A DNA stretch of 18,026 bases from Candidatus Dojkabacteria bacterium (GCA_020429495.1 JAGQLJ010000005.1:1-18026); one strand, 5' to 3'; positions 1 to 7,197 are shown, counted from the first letter of the stretch. The notes: generated by a model from the letters alone, not told the origin. Program-made: numbers and translations.

Positions 1-2
1 GG

Positions 3-1559
3 CCAATGCCACAAACAAGATTTGTGTTAAAAAGAGCTCTTGAATTAAATTTAAAACCTATTGTAGTAATAAATAAAATTGACAAGCCGGCATCAAATAT
101 TCCAAGAACACTAGATAAAATTCAAGATTTATTTTTAAATCTTGCTATAAATGAAGATCAATTGGATTTTCCAGTATTTTATGCAATTGGTAGAGATGGA
201 AAAGTATGGGCAGATGTACCATCTGATACTAATGCAGAGGCAGACATTCAACCACTTTTAGCTTCAATTGTAGAAACAGTACCATCTCCAACAGGTGATG
301 AAACAAAACCTTTTGTTATGCAAATAACTACTTTAGATTTTGATTCTCATACTGGAAGATATCTAATTGGTAAAATTAAAGATGGAACAATTAAGAGAGG
401 TGATAATGTGACTGTAACCATACCTGATGAAAATGATGAGCCTAAAATCGACGCTAAAGGCTCAGTAAAAAAGATCATGAGAAAAGAGGGATTGTCTTAT
501 GTAGAAATAGATTCAGCTACTCCAGGAGAAATTATTGCAATAGTTGGAATTGAATCTAAGGCTATTGGTGGAACAATTTCAGATTCAAATAATGTAACTA
601 CTCTTCCAATCATAAAAATTTCTGATCCTTCAGTTAGAATAAAAATCGAAGCAAATACATCACCATTTGTTGGAAAAGATGGCGATTATGTAACTGCAAA
701 GCAACTACAACAAAGATTAGAAAAGGAAGCTGAACAAAATATTTCTTTAAATATAGAAAAAAACGATGATGGTTCTTTCTATGTTGCAGGTAGAGGAGAT
801 TTACAACTTTCAATTTTAATAGAAGAATTAAGAAGAGAGGGTTTTGAACTACAGGTAAGAAGACCAGAAGTAATTATAAAAACTATTGAAGGTAAAAAAT
901 ATGAACCTTTAGAAGAACTGTTTATCGAAGTACCAGAAGAGTATTCAGGAACTGTTATGAACGCTGTTAACTCAAGAAAGGCTGAGTTAATTGATATGCA
1001 AACAGAGAATGGGCAAACTGCAATGACATTTAAAATTTTAACAGCCAATCTACTAGGTTTAAGAAACTCTCTTTTAACTGAAACAAAAGGAAATTTAGTA
1101 ATGAATAACTATTTATTAGAATATGTTCCTTTAACTGAGCATGAAGAATTCTTTAGAAGAGGAGTTTTAATCTCTTCAGATAATGGTGCAGCAGCAGCTT
1201 ATGCACTAAACACAATTCAAGAAAGAGGCGAATTATTTATTGATCCAGCAACTCAAGTTTATGAAGGTATGATTATAGGAATCAATAAATATGAACAAGA
1301 TTTAGAGGTAAATCCTACAAAAGAAAGACAAAAGACTGCAGTAAGAAGAAATCAAGCAGAAATTACACAAATTCAACTTAAAGGAATAAAACAATTAACT
1401 CTAGAATTTGCTTTACTATTTTTAGCAAAAGACGAAATTCTTGAAGTTACACCAAAACATTTAAGATTAAGAAAGCAATATCTAAAAAGACACGAAAGAG
1501 ATTGGGCAAATAGAACTAATCTTACAGATCTTGCTAAACAACAAATGGGGATTAAGTAA
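3..1559 (+). CDS. typA: Translational GTPase TypA/BipA, 5'-truncated by the window edge
   Basis: This is the 3' part of a TypA/BipA ribosome-associated GTPase, an EF-G-like factor that binds the ribosomal A site and supports 50S assembly and stress growth. The window opens inside the G domain. The codons before the internal Met at position 6 already read G-P, giving the GPMPQTRF segment of the family, so that Met is not the start. The G1 to G3 motifs (about 105 residues by comparison with E. coli BipA, about 607 aa) lie outside. The G4 motif NKID is at residues 23-26 counted from that Met. The G5 region is FYAIGRDGKV, not the usual S-A-L type. Domain II, the EF-G-like domain (SPFVGKDGDYVT, GRGDLQLSILIEELRREGFEL) and the specific C-terminal domain follow. 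Two normally conserved C-terminal segments are altered: RGLIGFR-type is LLGLRNS, and TNMRASGTDE-type is TAVRRNQAE. It ends in TAA one base before a heptamer array. Confidence 0.95.
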   Translation, partial: PMPQTRFVLKRALELNLKPIVVINKIDKPASNIPRTLDKIQDLFLNLAINEDQLDFPVFYAIGRDGKVWADVPSDTNAEADIQPLLASIVETVPSPTGDETKPFVMQITTLDFDSHTGRYLIGKIKDGTIKRGDNVTVTIPDENDEPKIDAKGSVKKIMRKEGLSYVEIDSATPGEIIAIVGIESKAIGGTISDSNNVTTLPIIKISDPSVRIKIEANTSPFVGKDGDYVTAKQLQQRLEKEAEQNISLNIEKNDDGSFYVAGRGDLQLSILIEELRREGFELQVRRPEVIIKTIEGKKYEPLEELFIEVPEEYSGTVMNAVNSRKAELIDMQTENGQTAMTFKILTANLLGLRNSLLTETKGNLVMNNYLLEYVPLTEHEEFFRRGVLISSDNGAAAAYALNTIQERGELFIDPATQVYEGMIIGINKYEQDLEVNPTKERQKTAVRRNQAEITQIQLKGIKQLTLEFALLFLAKDEILEVTPKHLRLRKQYLKRHERDWANRTNLTDLAKQQMGIK

Positions 1560-1560
1560 A

Positions 1561-1595
1561 TAGTAGTCAGTAATGAGTACTGAGTATTTAGATCT
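1561..1595 (+). repeat. Degenerate heptamer array, left flank of the four-helix remnant
   Basis: Five head-to-tail 7-base units can be read on the + strand: TAGTAGT, CAGTAAT, GAGTACT, GAGTATT, TAGATCT. The consensus is roughly KAGTANT. The array starts one base after the typA stop and overlaps the end of the four-helix remnant. The same type of unit recurs in opposite orientation at 1899-1947. The period is seen directly; its role as an element boundary is inferred. Confidence 0.65.
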
Positions 1596-1841
1596 TCAGA
1601 TTTACAATTAACCCGTATAGCATCTTTGATATTTCTTCTAATTCATTATATTTTTCCATCTTTTATCTTTAGGAGTATTTTTGCCAGATCCTTCTGCTAT
1701 GTTTAGAACTATACTAAGAGATGCTCTCTTAAGTTGGTCCTGGAAAGCATAATCTAACAACTTATCTTTAATAAGCTCATTAAGCGATTTATTAACTGAT
1801 TTGCTTTTTTGATAAACTGTTAATTTTTCAAAATCAAACAT
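1588..1841 (-). pseudogene. Four-helix-bundle protein (S23 / 23S rRNA intervening-sequence type), internally deleted and frameshifted
   Basis: The 5' part, from an ATG at 1841, encodes residues typical of the family N-terminus: FEKLTVYQKSKS, then DQLKRASLSIVLNIAEGSG and KDKR. It then runs into a stop (TAG, 1638-1640) after only 67 residues, whereas family members are usually about 115-120 aa. In another frame, from an ATG at 1659, lies the family's C-terminal helix (EKYNELEEISKMLYGLIVNL), ending in TAA at 1588-1590. The middle part, which in intact members carries an IARGS-like segment, is missing. A deletion of roughly 35-45 codons with a frameshift explains this. The family was first seen inserted in 23S rRNA genes and is related in fold to the diversity-generating-retroelement protein Avd. 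Its function is unclear. Heptamer arrays in opposite orientation flank the gene. It is very unlikely to make a functional bundle. Confidence 0.8.
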
Positions 1842-1898
1842 TTATGATTATAAAATTAACTTCACTTTATAACATTGTACTGAAGTACAAAATTTATA

Positions 1899-1947
1899 TT
1901 TTCTAATTACTAAGTACTAAATACTCATTTCTCATTACTCTAGACTC
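1899..1947 (-). repeat. Degenerate heptamer array, right flank of the four-helix remnant
   Basis: Read on the minus strand from 1947, the units are GAGTCTA, GAGTAAT, GAGAAAT, GAGTATT, TAGTACT, TAGTAAT, TAGAAAA. These are the same consensus and period as 1561-1595 but on the opposite strand, so the two arrays form a long imperfect inverted repeat around the remnant. The array overlaps the last codons and the TAA (1935-1937) of the glucan phosphorylase, so the C-terminal Met-Ser-Leu-Glu of that protein is encoded by repeat sequence. Confidence 0.65.
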
Positions 1948-3584
1948 ATATTATATCCTTTATTAATGTATTCACTTAGCATTCTATGAGTATTGAAGTG
2001 ACTAGCATTATATGCGATTGCTGATTTCATTAGCCTTGCCCATTCTCTTTTATTATTTTGATATGTTGGAATAATAATTTCTTCAAGTTTTGAATACATA
2101 TCATTTAACTCGGCCTCCTCATTATTATCTTCCTCATTACCAATTGCCCAGCCAGTTATCCCTTCTCTAATACCTTCAACCCACCAGCCATCTAGAGTTG
2201 ATAAATTAGGTACTCCATTTAAAGCTGCCTTCATTCCACTTGTCCCAGATGCTTCTAATGGTTTAATTGGATTATTTAACCAAATATCAGTACCAGAAAC
2301 CATCATTGCAGAAATGTTCATATCGTAATTTGGTAAATAAATAATTTTTAATTTACCTAAATCTTCCTTAGACAGCTTTATCACATAAGCAATATGGTCC
2401 TCCCCATCTGCATAGTCAAAATAGGCTTTTCCAGAAAAAATAACTTGTAATCCACCAAATTTTTCAGCTATTGCCTTTAATCTATCTAGTTCATAAAAAA
2501 GAAATCCTGATCTTTTATATCCATCTACCCTTCTTGCAAAACCAATTGTAAAGATATCTAATTTTAAATGTCCCAAATTATTTGATTCAACATAGTTAAT
2601 TAATTCATTTTTGGATTCATCATGAGCATTAATAACAAGATCCCCTAGAATTCCCTCAGCTTTTTGTAAATCTTCAGGATAGTTTCGCCAAGTTGAAATC
2701 TTCTCATCAAACAACTTTTGAAAATGTTTGCTTGCCCAAGAACTAACATGAATTCCATTTGTTATTCCTGGTATTGGCATATCAAACATCTTACTACTCA
2801 CTTCACTATGCTTTTCTGAAACTGCATTATGAAATTTTGAATTTAACAAACTAAATTTTGTTAAGTGTAAAGAATCATTTTCATAATCTTCAACAAGTAG
2901 GCTAGAATATTCAGGGCTTAATATAGATTCAATTTCAGATCTTGAATGAATTATATGACCATGTTCTGCAGGAGTATGAGTAGTAAAACATACATGCTTT
3001 TTTGCATCCTCTTTTGAACCAAGCATATCTCTAAGTGCAGCAATTGCAAATGCAGCATGACTTTCATTTAAGTGATATACGTCAAATGTAGGATGTCCCA
3101 TAGCTTTTAGGGCCATTACACCACCAATACCTAGAGCTATTTCTTGCCTTATTCTAGTATTATTATATGGAGTATAAAGATTAAAACTGATATATCTATT
3201 TTCCTGAGAATTTTCTTCAATATCTGTATTAAGAAAATAAACTGGATTAATTTTTCCAGTTATACCTGTTATTTCGTACTTCCATATCTCAATATGCAAA
3301 GTATCATTGTTTATTGGAACAGAAACCTTTACTCCAGTATTTTGTAATAAATTTTCATAATCCCAAGAATCTGCTGCCTCTATTTGCTCTCCATCTTCAG
3401 CAAGTTGTTGTTTAAAGTATCCATTCTTATAAAGAATTGATACTCCCACAATATCTACTCCCATATCTGCGGCAGTTTTTAAAGTATCTCCAGCTAAAAT
3501 ACCAAGTCCACCAGCGTATTCTTTAATTTCATTTTTAAGGCCAATTTCCATCGAGAAATAGGCAATTCTAGGGTTTAACAACAT
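1935..3584 (-). CDS. glgP: Alpha-glucan (glycogen/maltodextrin) phosphorylase, short GT35 type
   Basis: The enzyme phosphorolyses alpha-1,4-glucans to glucose-1-phosphate in the cytoplasm, using pyridoxal phosphate. The start chosen is the ATG at 3584, giving MLLNPRIAYFSMEIGL, the normal beginning of short bacterial GT35 enzymes and 549 aa long. A TTG 51 bases upstream (3635) is in frame, but it would begin inside the probable promoter, just after a terminator. Visible landmarks are EYAGGLGILAGD near the N-terminus, HLNESHAAF (about residue 171), the GITNGIH loop and the PLP-lysine segment EASGTSGMKAALNG, with the lysine at residue 452 from this start. LDGWWVEG follows. The gene is separated from the five-gene run upstream by an intrinsic terminator, so it is probably transcribed alone. 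Its stop lies inside the heptamer array at 1899-1947, so the extreme C-terminus may have been replaced. The assignment is secure; the physiological substrate is inferred. Confidence 0.93.
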   Translation of the reverse strand: MLLNPRIAYFSMEIGLKNEIKEYAGGLGILAGDTLKTAADMGVDIVGVSILYKNGYFKQQLAEDGEQIEAADSWDYENLLQNTGVKVSVPINNDTLHIEIWKYEITGITGKINPVYFLNTDIEENSQENRYISFNLYTPYNNTRIRQEIALGIGGVMALKAMGHPTFDVYHLNESHAAFAIAALRDMLGSKEDAKKHVCFTTHTPAEHGHIIHSRSEIESILSPEYSSLLVEDYENDSLHLTKFSLLNSKFHNAVSEKHSEVSSKMFDMPIPGITNGIHVSSWASKHFQKLFDEKISTWRNYPEDLQKAEGILGDLVINAHDESKNELINYVESNNLGHLKLDIFTIGFARRVDGYKRSGFLFYELDRLKAIAEKFGGLQVIFSGKAYFDYADGEDHIAYVIKLSKEDLGKLKIIYLPNYDMNISAMMVSGTDIWLNNPIKPLEASGTSGMKAALNGVPNLSTLDGWWVEGIREGITGWAIGNEEDNNEEAELNDMYSKLEEIIIPTYQNNKREWARLMKSAIAYNASHFNTHRMLSEYINKGYNMSLE

Positions 3585-3606
3585 ATTTATACAAACATAC
3601 TTATTA

Positions 3607-3635
3607 ATCTTAGAGGTTTTTGTTTTGAAGGACAA
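3607..3635 (-). promoter_or_regulatory. Candidate glgP promoter
   Basis: On the minus strand TTGTCC (3635-3630) is followed after 17 bases by TAAGAT (3612-3607), a fair -35/-10 pair. It lies between the terminator at 3638-3672 and the ATG at 3584. A second TATAAA-like box sits directly before the ATG. This is a weak call in AT-rich DNA, but a promoter is expected here because a terminator precedes the gene. Confidence 0.35.
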
Positions 3636-3637
3636 GG

Positions 3638-3672
3638 AAAATAAAAAGGTTCATGTATTAACATGAACCTTT
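3638..3672 (-). terminator. Intrinsic terminator after the pilin-like gene
   Basis: A perfect 12-bp stem (AAAGGTTCATGT with ACATGAACCTTT, 3661-3672 and 3645-3656) closes a 4-base loop. Read on the minus strand it runs straight into a T-rich tract (CCTTTTTATTTTCC). It lies 17 bases after the stop of the 3690-4262 gene, so it ends the five-gene minus-strand run and separates it from glgP. Confidence 0.85.
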
Positions 3673-3689
3673 AGATGATAATAAATAAG

Positions 3690-4262
3690 CTATCTTGTAA
3701 CTTTAATTTCACCTTCACCTTCAACATAAGGTGCATTTATTGTGACTTTTCCATCTTGCTCAGCACAAATTGTATATCCAGAGTCAAAATCTGAACCAAC
3801 AGAAGGATCTTGAGGAATAGCAACAATATAGTCTGGTACTAAAAATTTTGTTAAGTTTACAAAGCCTTCACCTTGACCACCACCAATTATTGTTTGCCTA
3901 ATACTGCAATCTAAAATACCTCCAAAATCTTTAATTGAGTTTCCATCATTTGATAGATACTGTGTGACTGCATTTAAAATCTGCAATACATCTGAGCTTC
4001 TTTGTGCATTTCTTGTATCAGCAAATAAATCATTTACTGTTGTATCTGAATTTGTCTCTTCTTGTGTATCCTCCATAGCTTCTTCATCCAGGCTATCATC
4101 TTCTGGTTCTGTAGCATCATCTTGCATTGATTCATTCATTGTTTCTTCATCGTCATTATTAGCAACGCTATCTGAATTTTGTTTTGAGATATAAAAAACG
4201 ACACCAATTGCTACTACTAAAAATATAACTGCTATTGCTCCTAATATCTTTATGTCTTTCAT
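3690..4262 (-). CDS. Membrane-anchored protein with acidic linker and pilin-like globular domain
   Basis: The 190-aa protein has one N-terminal membrane helix (about residues 6-25) and then a strongly acidic Asp/Glu/Ser/Thr-rich linker (about 30-75). A C-terminal domain of about 110 residues faces outward. That domain resembles the globular part of type IV pilins and pseudopilins common in Patescibacteria. It has a helix NAQRSSDVLQILNAVTQYL (86-104), then an IPQDPSVGSDFDSGY segment of the IPxDP type, then a short strand region. It lacks the GFTLIE-type prepilin cleavage site, so it is not a normal pilin subunit. Two cysteines (in LDCSIRQ and TICAEQ) could form a disulfide. It is the last gene of a minus-strand run and ends just before a strong terminator. 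The pilin-like reading is from motif pattern only and the function is unknown. Confidence 0.7.
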   Translation of the reverse strand: MKDIKILGAIAVIFLVVAIGVVFYISKQNSDSVANNDDEETMNESMQDDATEPEDDSLDEEAMEDTQEETNSDTTVNDLFADTRNAQRSSDVLQILNAVTQYLSNDGNSIKDFGGILDCSIRQTIIGGGQGEGFVNLTKFLVPDYIVAIPQDPSVGSDFDSGYTICAEQDGKVTINAPYVEGEGEIKVTR

Positions 4263-4279
4263 TTTTAATATATTAAAAT

Positions 4280-5446
4280 CTAAATTTTTTCTAGAACATA
4301 AATATGTCTAATAATTTTAGCACCATCAGGTGTATCGTACTTAATTTTTGCTTTAGTCTTTAACATCGCAGGCATAGCAATATATGCAAATCCATTATCT
4401 TCAAATACTGATTCATTTAGTGTAAATATTTTTTGAGAGGTTGTTGGAATATCTGGCAATATACACACAATTTGGGCATGTTCACTAAGATTATTAGAAA
4501 GATTTTTAAAAGTGTTTCTATACAGCTCATCTAACTCTTCCCAAATATGCTCTGCTTCTTTTTCTGATGGAATCTTTTTTAGAAAAGGCCCCATGTATGG
4601 CTCAAAAACACATGCGTCTGCACTAAATTCGGTAGTTCTTGAGTCACCGAATACTACTTCTGAGGTATTATTTATATCTAGTTCTTGTTTTAGCCAATGT
4701 AGATTAAGCTTTGAATCATTAATTAAATCTTGATCATTATCAATACCAATTACGTTATAGCCTTGTATTAATCCCTCAATTAAAAATGTTCCAGTTCCAC
4801 AAAAGGGATCTACAATAGTTTTATCTTCTTCAAGATTTAAGATATTCATCATCATCTTTGCAACTCTAAAAGATGTCCCATGAGTAAATTTTCTTGCCGG
4901 TAAATTTGTATCAAGCATCTTAAAAACTTTTGTTGAACCACATCCCAGGCTAACTCCGCAATAGATCTTATTATTACTAGCTTTAACATAAAAATACTCA
5001 ACACCAGATTCTAAATCCCAAGAAAAATATGAACTTGGGTCAATAATTCTAATAGCCCCATTCATTTTAGGATTTTTATACACTGCCTTGCTTTTTGTAT
5101 TTTTTACGAAAGCTTTTGCATGATCTTGAACAGTATTTAGTTCTTCCTCGTTAAGATGAACTATCGATATGGAGTAGTTATATTTTTTAGGCAAATAAAG
5201 ATCCCAAGTATCTAAATCAAGATTATGAATAGTACCAAGAGTTTGTTTAATATCTATAATTCTTAAAACACCTCCTAGATGATTAATCATGGACTGAAAA
5301 TCCAGTGTGGACTCAGAATCAAAATTCAATATCCAGTAGTTATCTTCTTCGTATTCAAGCTTAAAATTAGCTTGAATTTTCTTTGTATATCTAAAAAATT
5401 CTACTTTTGCTAATTGTACATCTCTTCCAAATAAAACTAGTTTCAT
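4280..5446 (-). CDS. TRM11/UPF0020-like SAM-dependent methyltransferase, probably acting on RNA
   Basis: The 388-aa protein has an N-terminal region (about 1-170) of the ferredoxin-like/THUMP-like kind found in two-domain RNA methyltransferases. A Rossmann-type methyltransferase domain follows from about 190. The SAM-binding motif I is VDPFCGTGT (212-220), preceded by RKFTHGTSF, and the acidic ribose-binding residue is in IGIDNDQD. Relatives such as Trm11 and Trm-G10 modify N2 of guanosine in tRNA. The catalytic [DN]PP[YF] motif of that superfamily is not present: the equivalent place reads EPYMG (282-286). This may mean altered chemistry or a distinct subfamily. The ATG directly abuts the TAA of the upstream gene (TAAATG), so the two are translationally linked. 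Substrate unknown. Confidence 0.8.
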   Translation of the reverse strand: MKLVLFGRDVQLAKVEFFRYTKKIQANFKLEYEEDNYWILNFDSESTLDFQSMINHLGGVLRIIDIKQTLGTIHNLDLDTWDLYLPKKYNYSISIVHLNEEELNTVQDHAKAFVKNTKSKAVYKNPKMNGAIRIIDPSSYFSWDLESGVEYFYVKASNNKIYCGVSLGCGSTKVFKMLDTNLPARKFTHGTSFRVAKMMMNILNLEEDKTIVDPFCGTGTFLIEGLIQGYNVIGIDNDQDLINDSKLNLHWLKQELDINNTSEVVFGDSRTTEFSADACVFEPYMGPFLKKIPSEKEAEHIWEELDELYRNTFKNLSNNLSEHAQIVCILPDIPTTSQKIFTLNESVFEDNGFAYIAMPAMLKTKAKIKYDTPDGAKIIRHIYVLEKI

Positions 5447-5869
5447 TTATAACCTTAGTAAATAATAATTTTTGTTTTGTAGATTTATGAATGCTATTTG
5501 AATATCATCATATTTAGTAATCATAAACCTTTCTCCTGGAACATTATTTTCTTCAATATACTTATCAACAATTAGTAATACGTCGTTGAACTCTTTATCT
5601 GTTAGTTTATATAGTGAGCTATCAAATGTAATTTTTAAGTTTTTTTCATCATTCTCAAACGAATATGTTGCTCCAAGAACACTTCCCTCATCTGAATCTA
5701 ACCCAATTGTATCTTTACTTATTAACCACTTACTTTTCAAATCAGCAAAAGCAAATTCTTCATTTGATTCTGGAATATCACTATTTTTTGAATTAAAATA
5801 AATTCCAATTAATATTAAAAAAATAAATATGCTAATAACAGTAAAGATAACAACACTGTACTTTCTCAT
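5447..5869 (-). CDS. Small membrane-anchored protein of unknown function
   Basis: I do not recognise a family. The 140-aa product has a short positive N-terminus (MRKYS), one hydrophobic helix (about 7-25) and an outward domain of about 110 residues. That domain is rich in Asp, Glu, Asn and Lys and has alternating strand-like segments (LGATYSFEND, LKITFDSSLY) and a helix (DKEFNDVLLIVDKYIEEN). There are no cysteines. It lies in a same-strand run, 41 bases after the flavodoxin-like gene and with its stop touching the start of the methyltransferase gene. A secreted or periplasm-side anchored role fits the topology; nothing more can be said. Confidence 0.75.
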   Translation of the reverse strand: MRKYSVVIFTVISIFIFLILIGIYFNSKNSDIPESNEEFAFADLKSKWLISKDTIGLDSDEGSVLGATYSFENDEKNLKITFDSSLYKLTDKEFNDVLLIVDKYIEENNVPGERFMITKYDDIQIAFINLQNKNYYLLRL

Positions 5870-5887
5870 TTTAATTAAGAAATTAAT

Positions 5888-5913
5888 TGATAGATTTTAC
5901 CGCAAAACTATCA
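5888..5913 (-). terminator. Hairpin after the flavodoxin-like gene, possible weak terminator or mRNA-stabilising stem
   Basis: TGATAG pairs with CTATCA and TTTT with AAAA around a short GC-rich loop, with one bulged base. On the minus strand the stem begins at the TGA stop (5913-5911) of the 5911-6462 gene. The T-run lies on the wrong side for that strand, so full termination is doubtful and partial read-through into the next gene is likely. Confidence 0.4.
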
Positions 5914-6462
5914 TTTTTGTGTATGCTGATTTCTAATACTATGAACGTAATCAATTATTGGATTAATAAATTTTTTATTCATTTGATTATATTGGCCAAT
6001 TCCATTCATACTTAAATATAATCTATCAAACAAGTTAAGTTTGTCTGGGTCAACTTTTCCTGGAAGCTTTATATATTGAATACTTGAACGCACATGTAAT
6101 GGAATTCTTAAGTAAGCATCTTTTCTTTTCTTACCTCTCCATGGAATAATCCCTGTTGCAAAAACAAAAACATATTTACTTTCAAGAGATTTAGCATGCT
6201 TTTTTATAAAATGCTCTGTTGTTAGCCATCCTCTTCTAGTTGAACCGCCAATTAGAAAAATATCATAATTATTTATTTGTTTATCGTTGAAATCCCTGAC
6301 ATGGTATAAATCTGCATCAGTAAAATGTTCACTAATCCATTTAGCGTATTGAAGAGTACTTCCATAAGAAGTGTGGTAAATAATTGCAATTGGAGGTAAA
6401 TCTATATGTGTATTTAAATCATTCTCACTTTCATCAAACCTTTGGGGTAATACAGTACTCAT
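5911..6462 (-). CDS. Flavodoxin-like domain protein
   Basis: The 183-aa protein has a flavodoxin-like FMN-binding fold of the type seen in menaquinone-dependent protoporphyrinogen oxidase (HemG) and related flavodoxin-domain proteins. Visible features are a first strand and phosphate-binding loop (IAIIYHTSYGSTLQYA, about 25-40), a second loop DIFLIGGSTRRGWL (67-80) and a third strand VFVFATGIIP. About 20 extra residues precede the first strand. The C-terminal part is basic and replaces the usual last helices. Haem-pathway genes are not nearby, so a haem role is unlikely, and a general electron-transfer or regulatory role is inferred. Its ATG overlaps the upstream stop by one base (TAATG), so it is translationally linked to the LiaF-like gene. 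The stop is TGA followed at once by TAG. Confidence 0.8.
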   Translation of the reverse strand: MSTVLPQRFDESENDLNTHIDLPPIAIIYHTSYGSTLQYAKWISEHFTDADLYHVRDFNDKQINNYDIFLIGGSTRRGWLTTEHFIKKHAKSLESKYVFVFATGIIPWRGKKRKDAYLRIPLHVRSSIQYIKLPGKVDPDKLNLFDRLYLSMNGIGQYNQMNKKFINPIIDYVHSIRNQHTQK

Positions 6463-7100
6463 TAATCATTCTTTTCAAAAATATTTTCAATTATACGTTC
6501 AACTTTTTCAGTTGTGCTTTCTATTTTTTCTTCAACTTTTTGTAGTTTTGTTTTTGATTTTTTTTCGAATATTGGGCTAAACATAACAATTACTCCACTT
6601 ACCAGTAGTATTGTAGGAATTAAAAGATCATCAACAGTATCTGAAATTTGTATATCAAAATACTCAAGAGGAGTAATGACCACTAATGTTACTAACGTGA
6701 TAATTGAAGCAATTAAAGCCACAGTTTTTAATCCTGCATCTTTCATTTCTGAAGCAGCCCATGCAATCCAGAATGTTATAGCAAAAGCACCTGGGTACAT
6801 AAAAGTAGTTAGTCCCCAAACAGATTCATCTTCAGTATAGTGAACAAGAAATGCATTAATAAAAGAAATAATACCTATGAACATTAGTATATTCGCAGGA
6901 ATTAAGATCTTATATTCTTGACTTGGTTTTGCAGACATAATCCAAATTGACCACAAAAATAGTCCTGGTATTACTAAAAATATTGGCCAAGCAATTTCCC
7001 AATTTACTGAAAATGAAGGTATATAATTTTCTAACGTGAAAATACCTCCAATAATTATTAGAGTGATTCCTAAAAATATTGAACCAATTTTTCTATTCAT
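6462..7100 (-). CDS. Six-helix membrane protein, LiaF-TM/DUF5668-like
   Basis: The 212-aa protein begins with the pattern of the LiaI/LiaF-type transmembrane region (RKIGSIFLGITLIIIGGIFTLENY, in parts: a basic start, then a Gly-rich helix). It has about six hydrophobic helices: 6-22, 37-54, 65-85, 99-116, 127-145 and 159-178. A charged C-terminal segment (about 180-212), probably a short coiled coil, faces the cytoplasm. LiaF proteins in Firmicutes restrain the envelope-stress kinase LiaS. Here a sensor histidine kinase gene lies divergently just 119 bases away, which makes a membrane-linked regulatory role possible. The gene heads the minus-strand run 7100-3690. Family assignment is moderate; function is inference. 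Confidence 0.75.
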   Translation of the reverse strand: MNRKIGSIFLGITLIIIGGIFTLENYIPSFSVNWEIAWPIFLVIPGLFLWSIWIMSAKPSQEYKILIPANILMFIGIISFINAFLVHYTEDESVWGLTTFMYPGAFAITFWIAWAASEMKDAGLKTVALIASIITLVTLVVITPLEYFDIQISDTVDDLLIPTILLVSGVIVMFSPIFEKKSKTKLQKVEEKIESTTEKVERIIENIFEKND

Positions 7101-7106
7101 TTAATT

Positions 7107-7135
7107 ATTTTATTCGTTTGTTGCACGTAAGGCAA
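7107..7135 (-). promoter_or_regulatory. Candidate promoter for the five-gene minus-strand run
   Basis: TTGCCT (7135-7130) and TAAAAT (7112-7107) are 17 bases apart. The -10 box ends only six bases before the ATG at 7100, which would give a leaderless or nearly leaderless mRNA. A TATACT box further upstream (about 7138-7144) is an alternative with a longer leader but no good -35. Confidence 0.4.
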
Positions 7136-7168
7136 GCAGTATAAAAGTTTAATCTAGTGTTTTCTGAA

Positions 7169-7197
7169 TTGGAATAGTTGGTATATGACGTTATAGT
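7169..7197 (+). promoter_or_regulatory. Candidate promoter for the histidine kinase gene
   Basis: TTGGAA (7169-7174) and TATAGT (7192-7197) have the ideal 17-base spacing. The expected transcript start (about 7204) is about 16 bases before the ATG at 7220. This supports that ATG over the in-frame TTG at 7178, which would lie upstream of the transcript start. Confidence 0.5.

Noticed and set aside
1875..1890. Hairpin TTGTAC-TGAA-GTACAA as a terminator
   Set aside because: It has a short stem without a T tract on either strand and lies upstream of the four-helix remnant, so no termination role is supported.
3585..3635. TTG start adding 17 residues to the glucan phosphorylase
   Set aside because: It would begin within a few bases of the terminator tract and inside the candidate promoter. 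Family members start near the ATG at 3584.
5911..5913. TGA stop as a test of a TGA-recoded genetic code (as in Gracilibacteria)
   Set aside because: The TGA is followed at once by TAG, so it is not decisive alone. All other frames lack internal TGA and use GGN for glycine, which supports the standard code.
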